From Chitinophagaceae bacterium (GTDB lineage: Bacteria > Bacteroidota > Bacteroidia > Chitinophagales > Chitinophagaceae), in assembly GCA_947454715.1 (NCBI GenBank), contig CANGMZ010000004.1:1-62623 (forward strand): a DNA stretch of 62,623 nucleotides, written 5' to 3'. The position numbers and the translations under genes are program-made. How positions within the stretch are numbered: position 1 is the first letter of the stretch; each line of letters starts with the position of its first letter. Positions 1 through 9,900 of this stretch are shown here, one piece after another. Under the pieces are notes generated by a model. That model saw only the letters and a program-made list of their open reading frames with translations, searched no databases and was not told the origin of the DNA.

Positions 1-1
1 A

Positions 2-322
2 GCATCGGTAAACTATGTGGGAACAGCGTCGTTGATTGTAGGCATAAGGGTAAGTTCTGAAAACGTAAAGACACAGGTTGTAAAACATACCAATACCAGC
101 TATTTCACAATGGTAGCGATGGGAGACGACCACAAACCGGCACTCGTGCCAGGGCTTATTCTGGAGACCAAGGATGAAGTACGCAGATTTGTGGAAACCA
201 TGAAACGTAAAGAATTATCGAAACAAAATAAAAACACGCTTAACAGCATAAAGCTACCAATGAAAATTGAAAGCTACAATGAGTTGATTGCAAAGGAAAG
301 GTGTATAGTAAAAACTACTTAA
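2..322 (+). CDS. Acyl-CoA thioesterase (hotdog fold), 3' part only
   Basis: The reading frame is open from the first bases of the window, so the gene begins outside it and only about 106 C-terminal residues are present. The visible part reads ASVNYVGTASLIVGIRV, then KHTNTSYFTMVAMGDD and PALVPGLILET. This is the typical second half of the hotdog domain in cytosolic acyl-CoA hydrolases of the BACH/YciA type, which cleave acyl-CoA to free fatty acid and CoA. A GTG at 17 could be mistaken for a start, but the conserved strand runs through it, so it is internal. The tail after the hotdog is short and lysine-rich. No terminator hairpin is obvious after the stop. The family call is good; substrate length cannot be judged. 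Confidence 0.8.
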   Translation, partial: ASVNYVGTASLIVGIRVSSENVKTQVVKHTNTSYFTMVAMGDDHKPALVPGLILETKDEVRRFVETMKRKELSKQNKNTLNSIKLPMKIESYNELIAKERCIVKTT

Positions 323-419
323 TAATACCATTTACGAATACAGCATGAGACTTGGTTGAGAGAATTAGAACAAAGTATATTAACATTTAGTCAAAAGATT
401 GCGGAAAACTGACTAAATC

Positions 420-469
420 TACTAATTTTATCACCCCTCACTTTATCGGGTGACCACTTACTAATTTTA
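420..469 (+). repeat. 11-bp direct repeat TACTAATTTTA ahead of aspA
   Basis: The same 11 bases occur at 420-430 and 459-469, 39 bp apart, in the gap before aspA. Each resembles the promoter -7 element TAnnTTTG with a final A, so they may be two weak promoter elements. A short inverted repeat (TCACCC at 431-436, GGGTGA at 448-453) lies between them. Function is not known. Confidence 0.35.
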
Positions 470-496
470 AAAGCACATAAAATCACAACAGAATAT

Positions 497-1906
497 ATGG
501 GTCAGTACAGAGTTGAACACGACTTTCTTGGTGAAAAACAGATACCGGAAACCGCATATTATGGTGTACAAACACTCAGAGCTCAAGAAAACTTCAACAT
601 CACGGGCATACACAATTCAAGTGAGCCACTGTTCATACAAGCGTTCGGCTATGTAAAGAAAGCAGCTGCTATGGCAAACCGGGATTGTGGTGTACTGGAC
701 AGCAAAATAGCAGATGCAATCATATTTGCTTGCAATGAACTTATTGCAGGCAAATATATAGATCAGTTTGTCACAGACCTGATACAAGGCGGAGCTGGCA
801 CGTCTATAAACATGAACGCCAATGAAGTCATCGCCAACATTGGCCTTGAGCACATGGGCCACAAAAAGGGAGAATATCAGTACCTGCACCCTAACAACCA
901 CGTAAATTGTTCACAATCTACAAACGATGCCTACCCTACTGCATTCAGAATAGCACTTTATAAAAAGATCGATGAATATGTTTCTTCTATAGAATCTTTG
1001 CAACAGGCTTTTGCAGCTAAAGGTGAAGAGTTTGCCGATGTACTTAAGATGGGGCGCACTCAGTTACAAGATGCAGTACCAATGACATTGGGACAGGAGT
1101 TTCACGGCTTTGCCACAACAATAGGCGAGGATGTAAAGCGCTTACAGGAAGCTCAAAAGTTGATTACAGAGTGTAATATGGGCGCAACAGCTATTGGCAC
1201 TCGCATCAATGCACCCGAAGGTTACCCTGAATTATGCACACAATATCTGGCAGAAATATCAGGTTTACCGATAACACTTGCCGAAGATCTGATTGAAGCT
1301 ACATCTGATACCGGTGCTTATGTACAAGTATCTGGCACACTCAAACGCAGTGTAGTAAAAATTTCTAAGATTTGTAATGACTTACGCCTGCTTTCTTCAG
1401 GGCCACGTACAGGTCTGAACGAGATAAACCTCCCGAAAATGCAGGCAGGTTCATCTATTATGCCGGGGAAGGTTAACCCGGTTATTCCCGAGGTGGTTAA
1501 CCAAACTGCCTACTATGTAATAGGTACAGACCTTACTATTACAATGGCTGCAGAAGCAGGTCAGTTGCAGCTAAATGTAATGGAACCTGTTATTGCATTC
1601 AGCTTATTTACTTCGCTGAAATATATGGCTAATGCCATAAACACACTGACAGAGAAATGTGTTAAAGGCATTACTGCTAATGTTGAAGTCTGTCGTAATA
1701 TGGTACTGAACAGCATTGGTATTGTTACCGCCCTCAACCCTATATTAGGTTATGAGATTTCAGCTAATATAGCAAAAGAAGCATTGGCAACCGGAAAATC
1801 GATACACGACATTGCAGTTGTGGAACGAAAACTGATTACTCAAGAGAAATGGGATGAAATTTATTGTATCGAGAATCTGATACATCCGAAATTCATCAAC
1901 CAATAA
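497..1906 (+). CDS. aspA: Aspartate ammonia-lyase (aspartase)
   Basis: A 469-residue enzyme of the fumarase/aspartase superfamily that reversibly converts L-aspartate to fumarate and ammonia in the cytoplasm. The superfamily signature GSSIMPGKVNP starts near residue 318 and carries the catalytic serine loop. The N-terminus (RVEHDFLGEKQIPETAYYGVQT) and the GGAGTSINMNANEVIAN segment are typical of aspartase rather than of class II fumarase. Length is close to the Escherichia coli enzyme (478). It is a single transcription unit: a strong hairpin terminator follows at 1917, and a 174-bp gap with a short direct repeat precedes it. No defects are seen. Confidence 0.93.
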   Translation: MGQYRVEHDFLGEKQIPETAYYGVQTLRAQENFNITGIHNSSEPLFIQAFGYVKKAAAMANRDCGVLDSKIADAIIFACNELIAGKYIDQFVTDLIQGGAGTSINMNANEVIANIGLEHMGHKKGEYQYLHPNNHVNCSQSTNDAYPTAFRIALYKKIDEYVSSIESLQQAFAAKGEEFADVLKMGRTQLQDAVPMTLGQEFHGFATTIGEDVKRLQEAQKLITECNMGATAIGTRINAPEGYPELCTQYLAEISGLPITLAEDLIEATSDTGAYVQVSGTLKRSVVKISKICNDLRLLSSGPRTGLNEINLPKMQAGSSIMPGKVNPVIPEVVNQTAYYVIGTDLTITMAAEAGQLQLNVMEPVIAFSLFTSLKYMANAINTLTEKCVKGITANVEVCRNMVLNSIGIVTALNPILGYEISANIAKEALATGKSIHDIAVVERKLITQEKWDEIYCIENLIHPKFINQ

Positions 1907-1916
1907 TACTTATTTC

Positions 1917-1947
1917 AAGAGGTGCGGTCATACTACCGCACCTCTTT
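1917..1947 (+). terminator. Rho-independent terminator after aspA
   Basis: A perfect 12-bp stem (AAGAGGTGCGGT at 1917-1928, ACCGCACCTCTT at 1935-1946) with a 6-base loop lies 10 bp after the aspA stop. The T run is short. Confidence 0.85.
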
Positions 1948-1975
1948 ACTTATACCACTATTCCAGCAGCAGTAA

Positions 1976-2590
1976 ATGTCTGAATCCCCTTACAAATATT
2001 ACATTATCAACAAACCATTTAACATGGTATCTCAGTTTATCAGTCCCGATGAGGTAGGGCTGCTGGGAGATCTTGATTTTGAGTTCCCGGAAGGCATACA
2101 TGCCATTGGCAGGCTTGACAATCATTCAGAAGGGCTGCTGATACTCACTACAAATAAACGTGTTACCAAATTACTATTTGAGAGTAAAACACCACATGAA
2201 CGCACCTATTTGGTAATGGTTCGTCATAAAATGACACCGGAAACACTTGAAAAACTAAGATCCGGCGTAACCATAGTCATAAAAGGCGGAGTAGACTATA
2301 CCACACCTCCTTGCGATGTACAAATTGTGGATATGCCCGACGGCTTATTTGAAGGTGCATTTAAAATGCGCCCGGAGATACCACATACTTGGCTCACTAT
2401 TACACTAACCGAAGGTAAATTCCATCAGGTAAGAAAAATGGTAGGTGCAGTTAGTCACAGGTGCATAAGACTGATCAGAATATCTATTGAAGACCTATTG
2501 CTTGGCGACCTCCAGCCCGGTTGCGTAAGAGAGATAGAAGAAACTGACTTCTTCAACTTATTAAAAATCAAGAACTGGCAACCTAAATAG
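1976..2590 (+). CDS. rluE: rRNA pseudouridine synthase, RluE-like (no S4 domain)
   Basis: A 204-residue enzyme of the RsuA/RluB/E/F family, which isomerises specific uridines in rRNA to pseudouridine. The catalytic motif is GRLDNHSEGLLI, with the family's active-site aspartate at D48. KFHQVRKMVGAVSHRCIRLIRI is the conserved C-terminal motif. There is no N-terminal S4 RNA-binding domain, as in E. coli RluE (217 residues), which modifies 23S rRNA position 2457. By that similarity I call it RluE-like, but the exact target is inferred. It is one of three RsuA-family synthases in the window (others at 26287 and 35714). The ATG at 1976 lies 29 bp after the aspA terminator. Confidence 0.85.
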   Translation: MSESPYKYYIINKPFNMVSQFISPDEVGLLGDLDFEFPEGIHAIGRLDNHSEGLLILTTNKRVTKLLFESKTPHERTYLVMVRHKMTPETLEKLRSGVTIVIKGGVDYTTPPCDVQIVDMPDGLFEGAFKMRPEIPHTWLTITLTEGKFHQVRKMVGAVSHRCIRLIRISIEDLLLGDLQPGCVREIEETDFFNLLKIKNWQPK

Positions 2591-2667
2591 CTTCCGCAAC
2601 TACTACAATTATTATAAATCCGCTTTTTCAGTTAGTATTGTAATGTAATTTATAAAATCACATTACC

Positions 2668-3996
2668 ATGTTCAAAAAGAGTTTTATTGCAGCATTGTTA
2701 TCTGTCGGTATCATTAGTTCTACCACAGCACAGGTATTTAACAAAGCCAAAATGGATAGCTTTTTCACTGCAATAGAACGCAACAACAAGGGCATGGGGA
2801 GTGTAGCTATCACCAAAAACGGCAAGGTAGTTTATACGAGATCAATAGGCTATAGCTACATAAACGCCTATACTAAAACGCATGCCGACTATGCAACAAA
2901 ATACCGTATTGGATCAATTACCAAGATGTTTACCACAACCATGATCTTTCAATTGATTGAAGAAGGTAAGCTGACATTAAACACTCCTTTGGCTAAGTTC
3001 TTCCCTAAAATACCCAATGCAAAGCTTATTACGATTGGTAATCTGCTGAACCACAGAAGTGGCATACATAATTTCACCAAAGATGCAGATTACCTTTTAT
3101 GGAACGGTAAAGCCCATACCCAATCAGAGATGGTGGCGATCATCACCAAGGGCGGATCTGACTTTACTCCGGATAGCCAGGCAACGTACAGCAATTCTAA
3201 CTTCGTATTACTGGGATTTATAGTTGAAAAAATAACAGGAAAAACCTACGAAGAAGCACTGGAGCAACGCATCACTTCAAAAATAGGACTTACAAACACC
3301 TATTATGGAGGAAAAACAAACCTTAGCAATAGAGAAGCCTTTTCTTATTCACTCGATAGTAACTGGACACAAGAGCCGGAGACCGACATGAGTATACCTG
3401 GTGGTGCAGGAGCAATTCTTTCTACTCCTGTAGAGCTGGACCTGTTCATCAGCAACCTGTTTATGAATAAGTTAATCAAACCAGCCAGTCTGGAGCAAAT
3501 GAAAACTATAAAAGACAAATACGGAATGGGAATGTTTCAGGTGCCTTTCGGAACAAAGAAAGGCTACGGGCATACAGGAGGTATTGATGGTTTCTCATCT
3601 AGTCTGGGTTATTTCCCTGAAGACAGTGTAGCAATTGCCTATTGCAACAATGGTGTTGTCTACCCTACGAATGACATTATGATTGGTGCACTCAGTATCT
3701 ATTTCGACAAACCTTATAATATCCCTACATTTAAAGCTTACAATGTAACCCCGGTAGAGCTTAATCAGTTTGCCGGTGTATATTCATCTACTCAAATCCC
3801 CCTGAAAATTACAATAACGGTTCAGGGTAATACACTAACCGGACAAGCTACAGGACAAACGGCTTTCCCACTTGAAGCAACAGAAAAAAATACATTTCAG
3901 TTTCAGACAGCCGGCATAGTTTTGATATTTAACCCGGAGAAAAATGAGATGACACTCAAACAGGGTAGCATATTCTTATTCACAAAAGAAAAATAA
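2668..3996 (+). CDS. Secreted serine hydrolase, class C beta-lactamase/DD-peptidase fold
   Basis: A 442-residue protein with a signal peptide (cleavage near residue 21 after STTAQ). The catalytic Ser-x-x-Lys motif is SITK at residues 83-86, the second motif is Tyr-Ser-Asn in ATYSNSN, and HTG in GHTGG replaces the KTG triad element, as is common in this family (Pfam Beta-lactamase). A C-terminal extension of about 100 residues forms a small beta-rich domain. The family includes class C beta-lactamases, DD-peptidases, esterases and peptidases, so the substrate cannot be assigned. It is likely periplasmic. The gene converges with the AlkB-like gene, and the two stop codons are 1 bp apart, leaving no room for a terminator between them. 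Confidence 0.85.
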   Translation: MFKKSFIAALLSVGIISSTTAQVFNKAKMDSFFTAIERNNKGMGSVAITKNGKVVYTRSIGYSYINAYTKTHADYATKYRIGSITKMFTTTMIFQLIEEGKLTLNTPLAKFFPKIPNAKLITIGNLLNHRSGIHNFTKDADYLLWNGKAHTQSEMVAIITKGGSDFTPDSQATYSNSNFVLLGFIVEKITGKTYEEALEQRITSKIGLTNTYYGGKTNLSNREAFSYSLDSNWTQEPETDMSIPGGAGAILSTPVELDLFISNLFMNKLIKPASLEQMKTIKDKYGMGMFQVPFGTKKGYGHTGGIDGFSSSLGYFPEDSVAIAYCNNGVVYPTNDIMIGALSIYFDKPYNIPTFKAYNVTPVELNQFAGVYSSTQIPLKITITVQGNTLTGQATGQTAFPLEATEKNTFQFQTAGIVLIFNPEKNEMTLKQGSIFLFTKEK

Positions 3997-3997
3997 A

Positions 3998-4594
3998 TTA
4001 CTGAACAACCCGGAAAGTAAGATTCAGCCGAGGTTGTGCAAATTTGACTTTAGGCACACTATGTTCCCAAATATGCTGTGTATCACCACGCATTAGTAAA
4101 AGACTACCATGTGCTAAACTCACAGATACAGCATCCATTTTACTAATGTAATTACGCAATGCAAATTTGCGTTCTGCACCAAAGCTGACTGATGCAATTA
4201 CAGGTCTATGTCCCAGCTCTTTTTCATTATCTCTATGCCAGCCCATACTATCTTTCCCGTCGCGGTAATAGTTAAGCAAAACGCTATTAAACTGCACTTG
4301 TGCTATTTGCTCTACTCTCTGCTTCAAAGTTAATAATAGATTGGTCCAAGGTAAAGGAGGCATTTCTATTCCGGAATAAATAATACTCTTTTCACCATAA
4401 CAAGCGGTAAGCCTGGGCTGCATAACTAGTTTACCAAACATCTTTATAGGTTCTTGCTTCCATGTAGTTTCGGTGATCAATTGAGCAAAAATCACATCAC
4501 TCTCTGCCTGCGGAAACATATCAGCATATAGTATAGCTTCACCGCTATATGGTAGTATATTGGTGGGTGGTATGGGGAACAATGCCGCACTCAT
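3998..4594 (-). CDS. AlkB-like 2-oxoglutarate/Fe(II)-dependent dioxygenase
   Basis: A protein of about 198 residues in the AlkB family, which removes alkyl groups from nucleic-acid bases by oxidation. The iron-binding His-x-Asp lies in MGWHRDNEKELG, with the distal histidine in IWEHSVPK and the 2-oxoglutarate-binding arginines in PRLNLTFR. Length matches the ALKBH2/3-like branch common in bacteria (about 200). I place the start at the ATG at 4594. A longer frame opening with TTG at 4612 would overlap a perfect TAnnTTTG promoter element (4610-4617), so that longer start would not be fully transcribed. The divergent methyltransferase gene begins 72 bp away. Repair of alkylated DNA or RNA is inferred from the family. 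Confidence 0.88.
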   Translation of the reverse strand: MSAALFPIPPTNILPYSGEAILYADMFPQAESDVIFAQLITETTWKQEPIKMFGKLVMQPRLTACYGEKSIIYSGIEMPPLPWTNLLLTLKQRVEQIAQVQFNSVLLNYYRDGKDSMGWHRDNEKELGHRPVIASVSFGAERKFALRNYISKMDAVSVSLAHGSLLLMRGDTQHIWEHSVPKVKFAQPRLNLTFRVVQ

Positions 4595-4609
4595 GAAATA
4601 AAGATTATC

Positions 4610-4617
4610 CAAAATTA
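4610..4617 (-). promoter_or_regulatory. Promoter -7 element of the AlkB-like gene
   Basis: On the reverse strand this reads TAATTTTG, matching the Bacteroidota -7 consensus TAnnTTTG. It ends 16 nt before the ATG at 4594. No clear -33 TTG is seen at the usual 19-nt spacing. Confidence 0.5.
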
Positions 4618-4666
4618 TGGATTAAAACCACGTATCATTCAGGAAACTTTACCTTTACAGTCAATT

Positions 4667-5848
4667 ATGTCATTATATACAACCAAAGCACCGATAACAA
4701 TTACCTGCCATAAGCGAATTGCACCTTACCTAGAACAGGAAGTAAAGGCATTAGGATTTAACGTTGAAGAAACCTTTGTGACCGGAGTAAGACTCACCGG
4801 AACGATTAACGATTGCATCAAACTCAATCTCAACCTGCGCTGCGCTAGTCAGGTACTATATAGCCTGAAACAATTTTTTGCAGACAATGCAGACGATGTA
4901 TATAAAAATGTGATAGCTATACCATGGGAAAATATCATTCCGGATCCCGGATATTTCTCTATTACGAGCAATGTGATGAATGACACCATCAACAACAGCA
5001 TGTTTGCCAATCTAAGGGTAAAAGATGCTATTGTTGACCGTATGCGCGAAAAACGCGGCAACCGCCCCGATACCGGTGCTGAGCTGCGCGGAACAGTAAT
5101 ACACCTGTTTTGGAAAAACGATCGTGCTGAAATATTCATGGATACTTCAGGCGACTCTTTAGCGCGCCACGGATACCGTAAGATTCCGGGTCGCGCACCA
5201 ATGCTTGAAGCACTGGCAGCAGCAACGATTATGGCGACTCGTTGGGATAGAGTTTCACCATTTGTTAACCCTATGTGCGGTTCAGGTACAGTAGCTATTG
5301 AAGCTGCATTGATAGCCACAAATACACGCCCGGGCTTATTCCGGCTCAACTATGCCTTCATGCATATTCAAGGATATGACAAGGAAGTTTATTTGCAGGA
5401 AATGGAACAGTTGGACAAACAAATAATTGACGTCCCGGAGCTTCAGATTATAGCAACCGACTTCAGCGACATGGCGCTAGCCAATGCCCGGAAAAATGCG
5501 ATAGCTGCCGGCGTTGCAGACATCATAAAATTTTCTCTATGCGATTTCGCAGCTACACCTACGCCTAAAGGCAAGGGAGGTATTATGTTCATGAACCCCG
5601 AATATGGGGAGCGTCTGGGTAATGAACCGGAACTTGAAGCTACTTATGCTCGTATAGGCGACTACATGAAAAAAGAATGTGGCGGTTATTTCGGCTACGT
5701 GTTTACAGGTAATCTTGATCTGGCTAAAAAAATAGGGTTGAAGGCAAAACGCCGAATTGAATTCTATACAAGTACTATTGATTGCAGACTACTTGAATTT
5801 GAACTATATGAAGGTAGCCGCAAAACAGCACCGGAACAGAGAGTATAA
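4667..5848 (+). CDS. THUMP-domain class I rRNA/tRNA guanine methyltransferase (RlmL N-half-like)
   Basis: A 393-residue protein. An N-terminal ferredoxin-like/THUMP RNA-binding region (about 1-155) is followed by a Rossmann methyltransferase domain. NPMCGSGTVAIEAALIA near residue 203 is the SAM-binding motif I/X region, and IIATDFSDMALANARKNA is motif II. The catalytic motif IV, normally N/D-P-P-Y in N2-guanine methyltransferases such as RlmL, reads NPEYGERLG here, with Glu at the third position. The RlmK-like C-terminal half of E. coli RlmL is absent. Likely role: N2-methylation of a guanine in 23S rRNA (inferred). It is divergent from the AlkB-like gene. A hairpin follows at 5866. Confidence 0.8.
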   Translation: MSLYTTKAPITITCHKRIAPYLEQEVKALGFNVEETFVTGVRLTGTINDCIKLNLNLRCASQVLYSLKQFFADNADDVYKNVIAIPWENIIPDPGYFSITSNVMNDTINNSMFANLRVKDAIVDRMREKRGNRPDTGAELRGTVIHLFWKNDRAEIFMDTSGDSLARHGYRKIPGRAPMLEALAAATIMATRWDRVSPFVNPMCGSGTVAIEAALIATNTRPGLFRLNYAFMHIQGYDKEVYLQEMEQLDKQIIDVPELQIIATDFSDMALANARKNAIAAGVADIIKFSLCDFAATPTPKGKGGIMFMNPEYGERLGNEPELEATYARIGDYMKKECGGYFGYVFTGNLDLAKKIGLKAKRRIEFYTSTIDCRLLEFELYEGSRKTAPEQRV

Positions 5849-5865
5849 TCATTATACATACAATA

Positions 5866-5898
5866 ACAGGGGGTATATGCAAAACATATACCCCCTGT
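5866..5898 (+). terminator. Terminator hairpin after the methyltransferase gene
   Basis: A perfect 14-bp stem (ACAGGGGGTATATG at 5866-5879, CATATACCCCCTGT at 5885-5898) has a 5-base loop. The following bases are AT-rich but not a pure T run. It may serve both converging genes. Confidence 0.75.
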
Positions 5899-5944
5899 AT
5901 TATATAGCTGCAATAACTTAAACAATTAATTGGCAACACCTAAC

Positions 5945-6430
5945 CTATCTGAAACAATACTGTAATCCTACGGTATTTCCTGTCGTAATGAACCTAAGTT
6001 CTGTACCGGGGTAAAGACTACCGGTTTTACGTCTGCTTTTATTATATAACGCAGCAGCCTTACCAAAATGTTTATCTGCATTTAGAGCAAACGGAATACT
6101 AATACCAACTAAAGCCAAACCTGTAATAATAGTTGCCGGATGAATGTTATCACTTGTGCGAATGGCTGTCCCTAAATCATAACCTATAACTGTGCCACCG
6201 GCATAAGCAAACAAATAGGAAACAACAGATACTCCAATTCCTTTGTTATATTCTTTCTTTGCAGCGACATCACTTTGAACATACTTTTTTAGTGCCTTCA
6301 AGTTGAGCTGCTTCCCATTTTTAAGCAATTGTGTACCCATAGACTTATGTCTGATGGTTATTGTATCAGTTTGGGCATAACAAAATGAGGTAGAGAGGAT
6401 TAATAAAGTAACGAGCAACAGTGGCTTCAT
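5945..6430 (-). CDS. Small exported/membrane protein of unknown function
   Basis: A 161-residue protein that I cannot assign to a family. It has a signal peptide (MKPLLLVTLLILSTSFCYAQ) and two hydrophobic stretches near residues 70-90 (SYLFAYAGGTVIGYDLG) and 98-116 (TIITGLALVGISIPFAL). A short basic stretch follows, and it ends in a beta-rich segment with a terminal Cys-Phe-Arg. The N-terminal TITIRHKSMGTQLLKNGKQL piece suggests a small lipid-exposed or periplasmic domain. It stands alone between two reverse-strand units. The coding frame is supported by the signal peptide and regular codon use, not by recognised homology. Confidence 0.6.
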   Translation of the reverse strand: MKPLLLVTLLILSTSFCYAQTDTITIRHKSMGTQLLKNGKQLNLKALKKYVQSDVAAKKEYNKGIGVSVVSYLFAYAGGTVIGYDLGTAIRTSDNIHPATIITGLALVGISIPFALNADKHFGKAAALYNKSRRKTGSLYPGTELRFITTGNTVGLQYCFR

Positions 6431-6539
6431 AATTCATTTGGATTTAACTAATAATTGAGTACATAGAAATTGTACACAAGATTAATAAAGGAATGAAACA
6501 TAAACAACCAACAATAAAACTTTGCGGAAAAAAATCAGC

Positions 6540-6950
6540 TTATTTATTAGCTTCCGCAAACAATTCTTCTACTCTTTGAAGCGTCAATGGCTTTTCAATA
6601 TACCCACGCACAAACTCATTATCACCTGCCCTGCGCTTATCATAAACATCTACAGATGAAGAAAGTATGTAGATACGAAAATGAGATTGTATTTTTTGAG
6701 GCAGGTGTTTAAAATGCTCTAAAACATCCCAACCACTCAACACAGGCATATTGATATCGAGCAACAAAATAGTATTATGTGCATTTTCTCCTTGATGCAC
6801 ATGCTCAATATGGGTCAACGCAACTTCCGGATCAGTAAAACTCAAAATCTCTATTTCTGGATAGAGTCGCTGAATAATAATACTACATATCTTATTGTTG
6901 ACAGGATCGTCATCAATAACTATAAAACCCGGCATTTTGTTGTTCGCCAT
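6540..6950 (-). CDS. Single-domain response regulator (receiver only)
   Basis: A 136-residue stand-alone receiver domain. The acidic pocket is D13-D15 (VIDDDP), the phosphoacceptor is D65 in LLLDINMPVLSGWD, the switch Ser/Thr is in YILSSSVD, and the conserved lysine is K120 in IEKP. There is no output domain, so it probably acts by protein contact or as a phosphorelay intermediate. The start codon lies 10 bp after the stop of the giant kinase on the same strand, so the two are almost surely co-transcribed and work as a pair. Length and motifs are normal for the family. Confidence 0.92.
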   Translation of the reverse strand: MANNKMPGFIVIDDDPVNNKICSIIIQRLYPEIEILSFTDPEVALTHIEHVHQGENAHNTILLLDINMPVLSGWDVLEHFKHLPQKIQSHFRIYILSSSVDVYDKRRAGDNEFVRGYIEKPLTLQRVEELFAEANK

Positions 6951-6960
6951 AATATTACCC

Positions 6961-9900
6961 TCACTGGTTTATTTCGAAATCTATCGTAAATATAGTGCCT
7001 TTATTGACTTCACTGTCAATTTTAATCCTTCCCCCTAATGTTTCTATTTGTGTTTTAACCATATACAACCCTATACCCTTACCTTCAGTATGCGCATGAA
7101 ACCGCTTATAAAGACCAAACACCTGCTCACCTCTCTTACTTAAATCAATACCCAATCCGTTATCTTTAAACACCAAAGTAAGCGTATTATCATTCAAGGC
7201 ACTACTTATCTCTATGATTGGCATTACCCCGGGTTGGCGATACTTTATACTGTTGGATATGAGGTTGAAGAAGATACTATATATATAACTTTTCAATGTC
7301 AAAATATCACAAGCCATCGAAAAATCACTTACAATCTTTACATCCTCATTCTTTATAAGATTTTTGATACTTAATTTAATATCATCGAGCAAATCAGCAA
7401 ATACGACTTTCTCCCTATTCTCACTTACCTCTTGCTTAACCTGAAGAATATAATTGAGGTCTTTAATTACTGCATCTAATTTCTTTACTGAGTTACCCAA
7501 CTCCAACATCAATTCCTTCTTTTCATTTTCGGTTATCCCATCATATTGCAATATGTCTGTGATACCGCTTATATTGGCTACAGGCGACCTCAAATTATGC
7601 GAAATGATATAAGAAAACTGCTCCAAATCTTTATTCCGCTGCACAATATCTGCAACCATTTTGGTCCTTTCTGTTTCCGCAAGTTTACGCTCAGTTATGT
7701 CTAGTGCTATTCCCAATACAGCCTTCTCATTAGTACCAGCTAGTGTGTATGGGACTTTTACTGTATAAAATATCCTTGTGACACCCTCGTGGTCTACAAA
7801 TTCCATTTCCGGAATCACCTCAGATACCCCATTCATAATCACTTTCTTGTCATCATCTGAAAGTGCATCATCACCGCCTATTCCCCATGCCGGGTCGGTA
7901 ATTGATTTGCTAATCAACTGATTAGGAGAGTAACCATATAGGCTGGCAAAGCTCTTGTTTACGAATATATACTTACCATTCATATTTTTGGCATAAATGG
8001 ACTGAGGAATGAGGTCCATAATCAATCTGAGATTTTCTTCAGACTGTGCCAATGCATCTTCAGCAATCTTGGCATTAGTAATATCATGAATGATACCATG
8101 CAACCTAACCGGCTCATCGTAGCCATTAAATTCGTACTTACTTTCTGAGTATACATATCGTATCTCCCCGTCTGGCCTTATTATACGGTGATAAAAATAG
8201 GCGTTGTGATACGTAGTTTTTGCTTCACTCATCATTTTCATTACCGAGACTTTATCATCCGGATGAATTGAAGACAGATATGTCTCAAATACAGGCTGTG
8301 AACCATCAGATACATAACCAACAATTCGCTGCGCTTCCTGCGACCAAGAGTGAACACCGGTCACCAAATCAATTTCCCAGTTGCCCACATGCGCTATTTC
8401 CTGTGCCTCATTGAGTCTGAACTCATTATGGCGTAACTTTTCTTCTGCCTTTTTGCGCTGTTTTTCTTTCTCAAAAACATCTAATGCAAATGATATATCT
8501 CCGGCTACCTCTTGCAACAACGTAATTTCTTCTTTGTCAAATAAATTATATTCAGCAGCATATAAATTAAATGTACCAACTACTTCTCCTGCCTTTCTTA
8601 TAGGTAACGCTATTACCGAATTCAATCCTCGCTCAATGGCATAGTTTTTCCAGGCGGGCAACGACGACAGGGCAGCATCTGAAACAACATCATTACACAC
8701 ATAATTACCTCCTGTTTTCATTACTATATCAGTAGGCCCTCCTGCATCATATTCTGCATCAGTAAATAATGGCACATCATCATTAAACATACTGTTTTCT
8801 GCTACCATACTGATTTTTCTGTTGCCTTTATCAACAAGCCCTATCCACGCTATTTTAAACTTCCCATATTCTACCGCAATCCTACATGCTTCTTTAAATA
8901 CCGCTGTTTCATTCGTTGAGTGTACAATTGTCTGGTTGATCTGGCTAATAAATGAATAGAACCTATTGGCATTAATGATCTTTTGTTCCGCATGTGCCCG
9001 CTCTGTAACATCTCTGAAATTGGTAACTATAGCTTGTACATTCTTATCGTGAAGCAGATTAGTTAATGTACCTTCTACATCTATCCATCCTTTTTGTTTA
9101 TGATTTATTCTATGACGGCTGTGCTGTGGTTCTCCCGGGTTAAGCATCGTCTCTTTAAATAGTTCCTGCATTCTCTCCTTGTCATCGGGATGAACAATTG
9201 AACCTTCAATAGCAAGTATCTCATCAATAGTATACCCTGTTATCCTTTCAGATGATGCAGATTGATAAAATATCTTTCCTCGCTCATCGAGCATAGCAAT
9301 AGCGTCTACACTATTTTCAACTAATGCACGGAATTTTATCTCACTGCTCCGCAACTTTTCCTCCGCCTGCTTTCGCTCAGTAATATCTCGAACATAAGCA
9401 ACATAAAAATCTTTCCCATTCTGCTCAACCGGATGCATTGTTATCTCTATAGGAAAAATTTCCCCATTCCTGCGTTGCCCAATATTTTCATACAACATAT
9501 TGGGCTTCATTCCTGCTCCTTTACCAAAATAATCTCGTAGCCCGTTTAAATGCAACTGCCGCATCGGTTCAGGAACAATAGTATCTGCAATTCGCTTACC
9601 CAATATCTCTGCTTCAGACCATCCAAATATCTTTTCTGCCTGAGGATTCCATACAGTTATGGCGCCATCAGGATCCATACACATTATGGCATCCATTGCC
9701 GCATTCATAATTAACATACGTACTTCTTCACTCTGGCGCAATGTCTCCTCATACTTTTGCCTTTCTGTAATATCTCTTGAATAGCAGGCTACACCAACTA
9801 TCTCACTGTCATTATATATTGGATGGAACGATGTTTCACTCCATATATCGTAAGGCTCTGGTGTATATTCAATTGCAGTAAACGTTTCCCCGGCAAAAGC

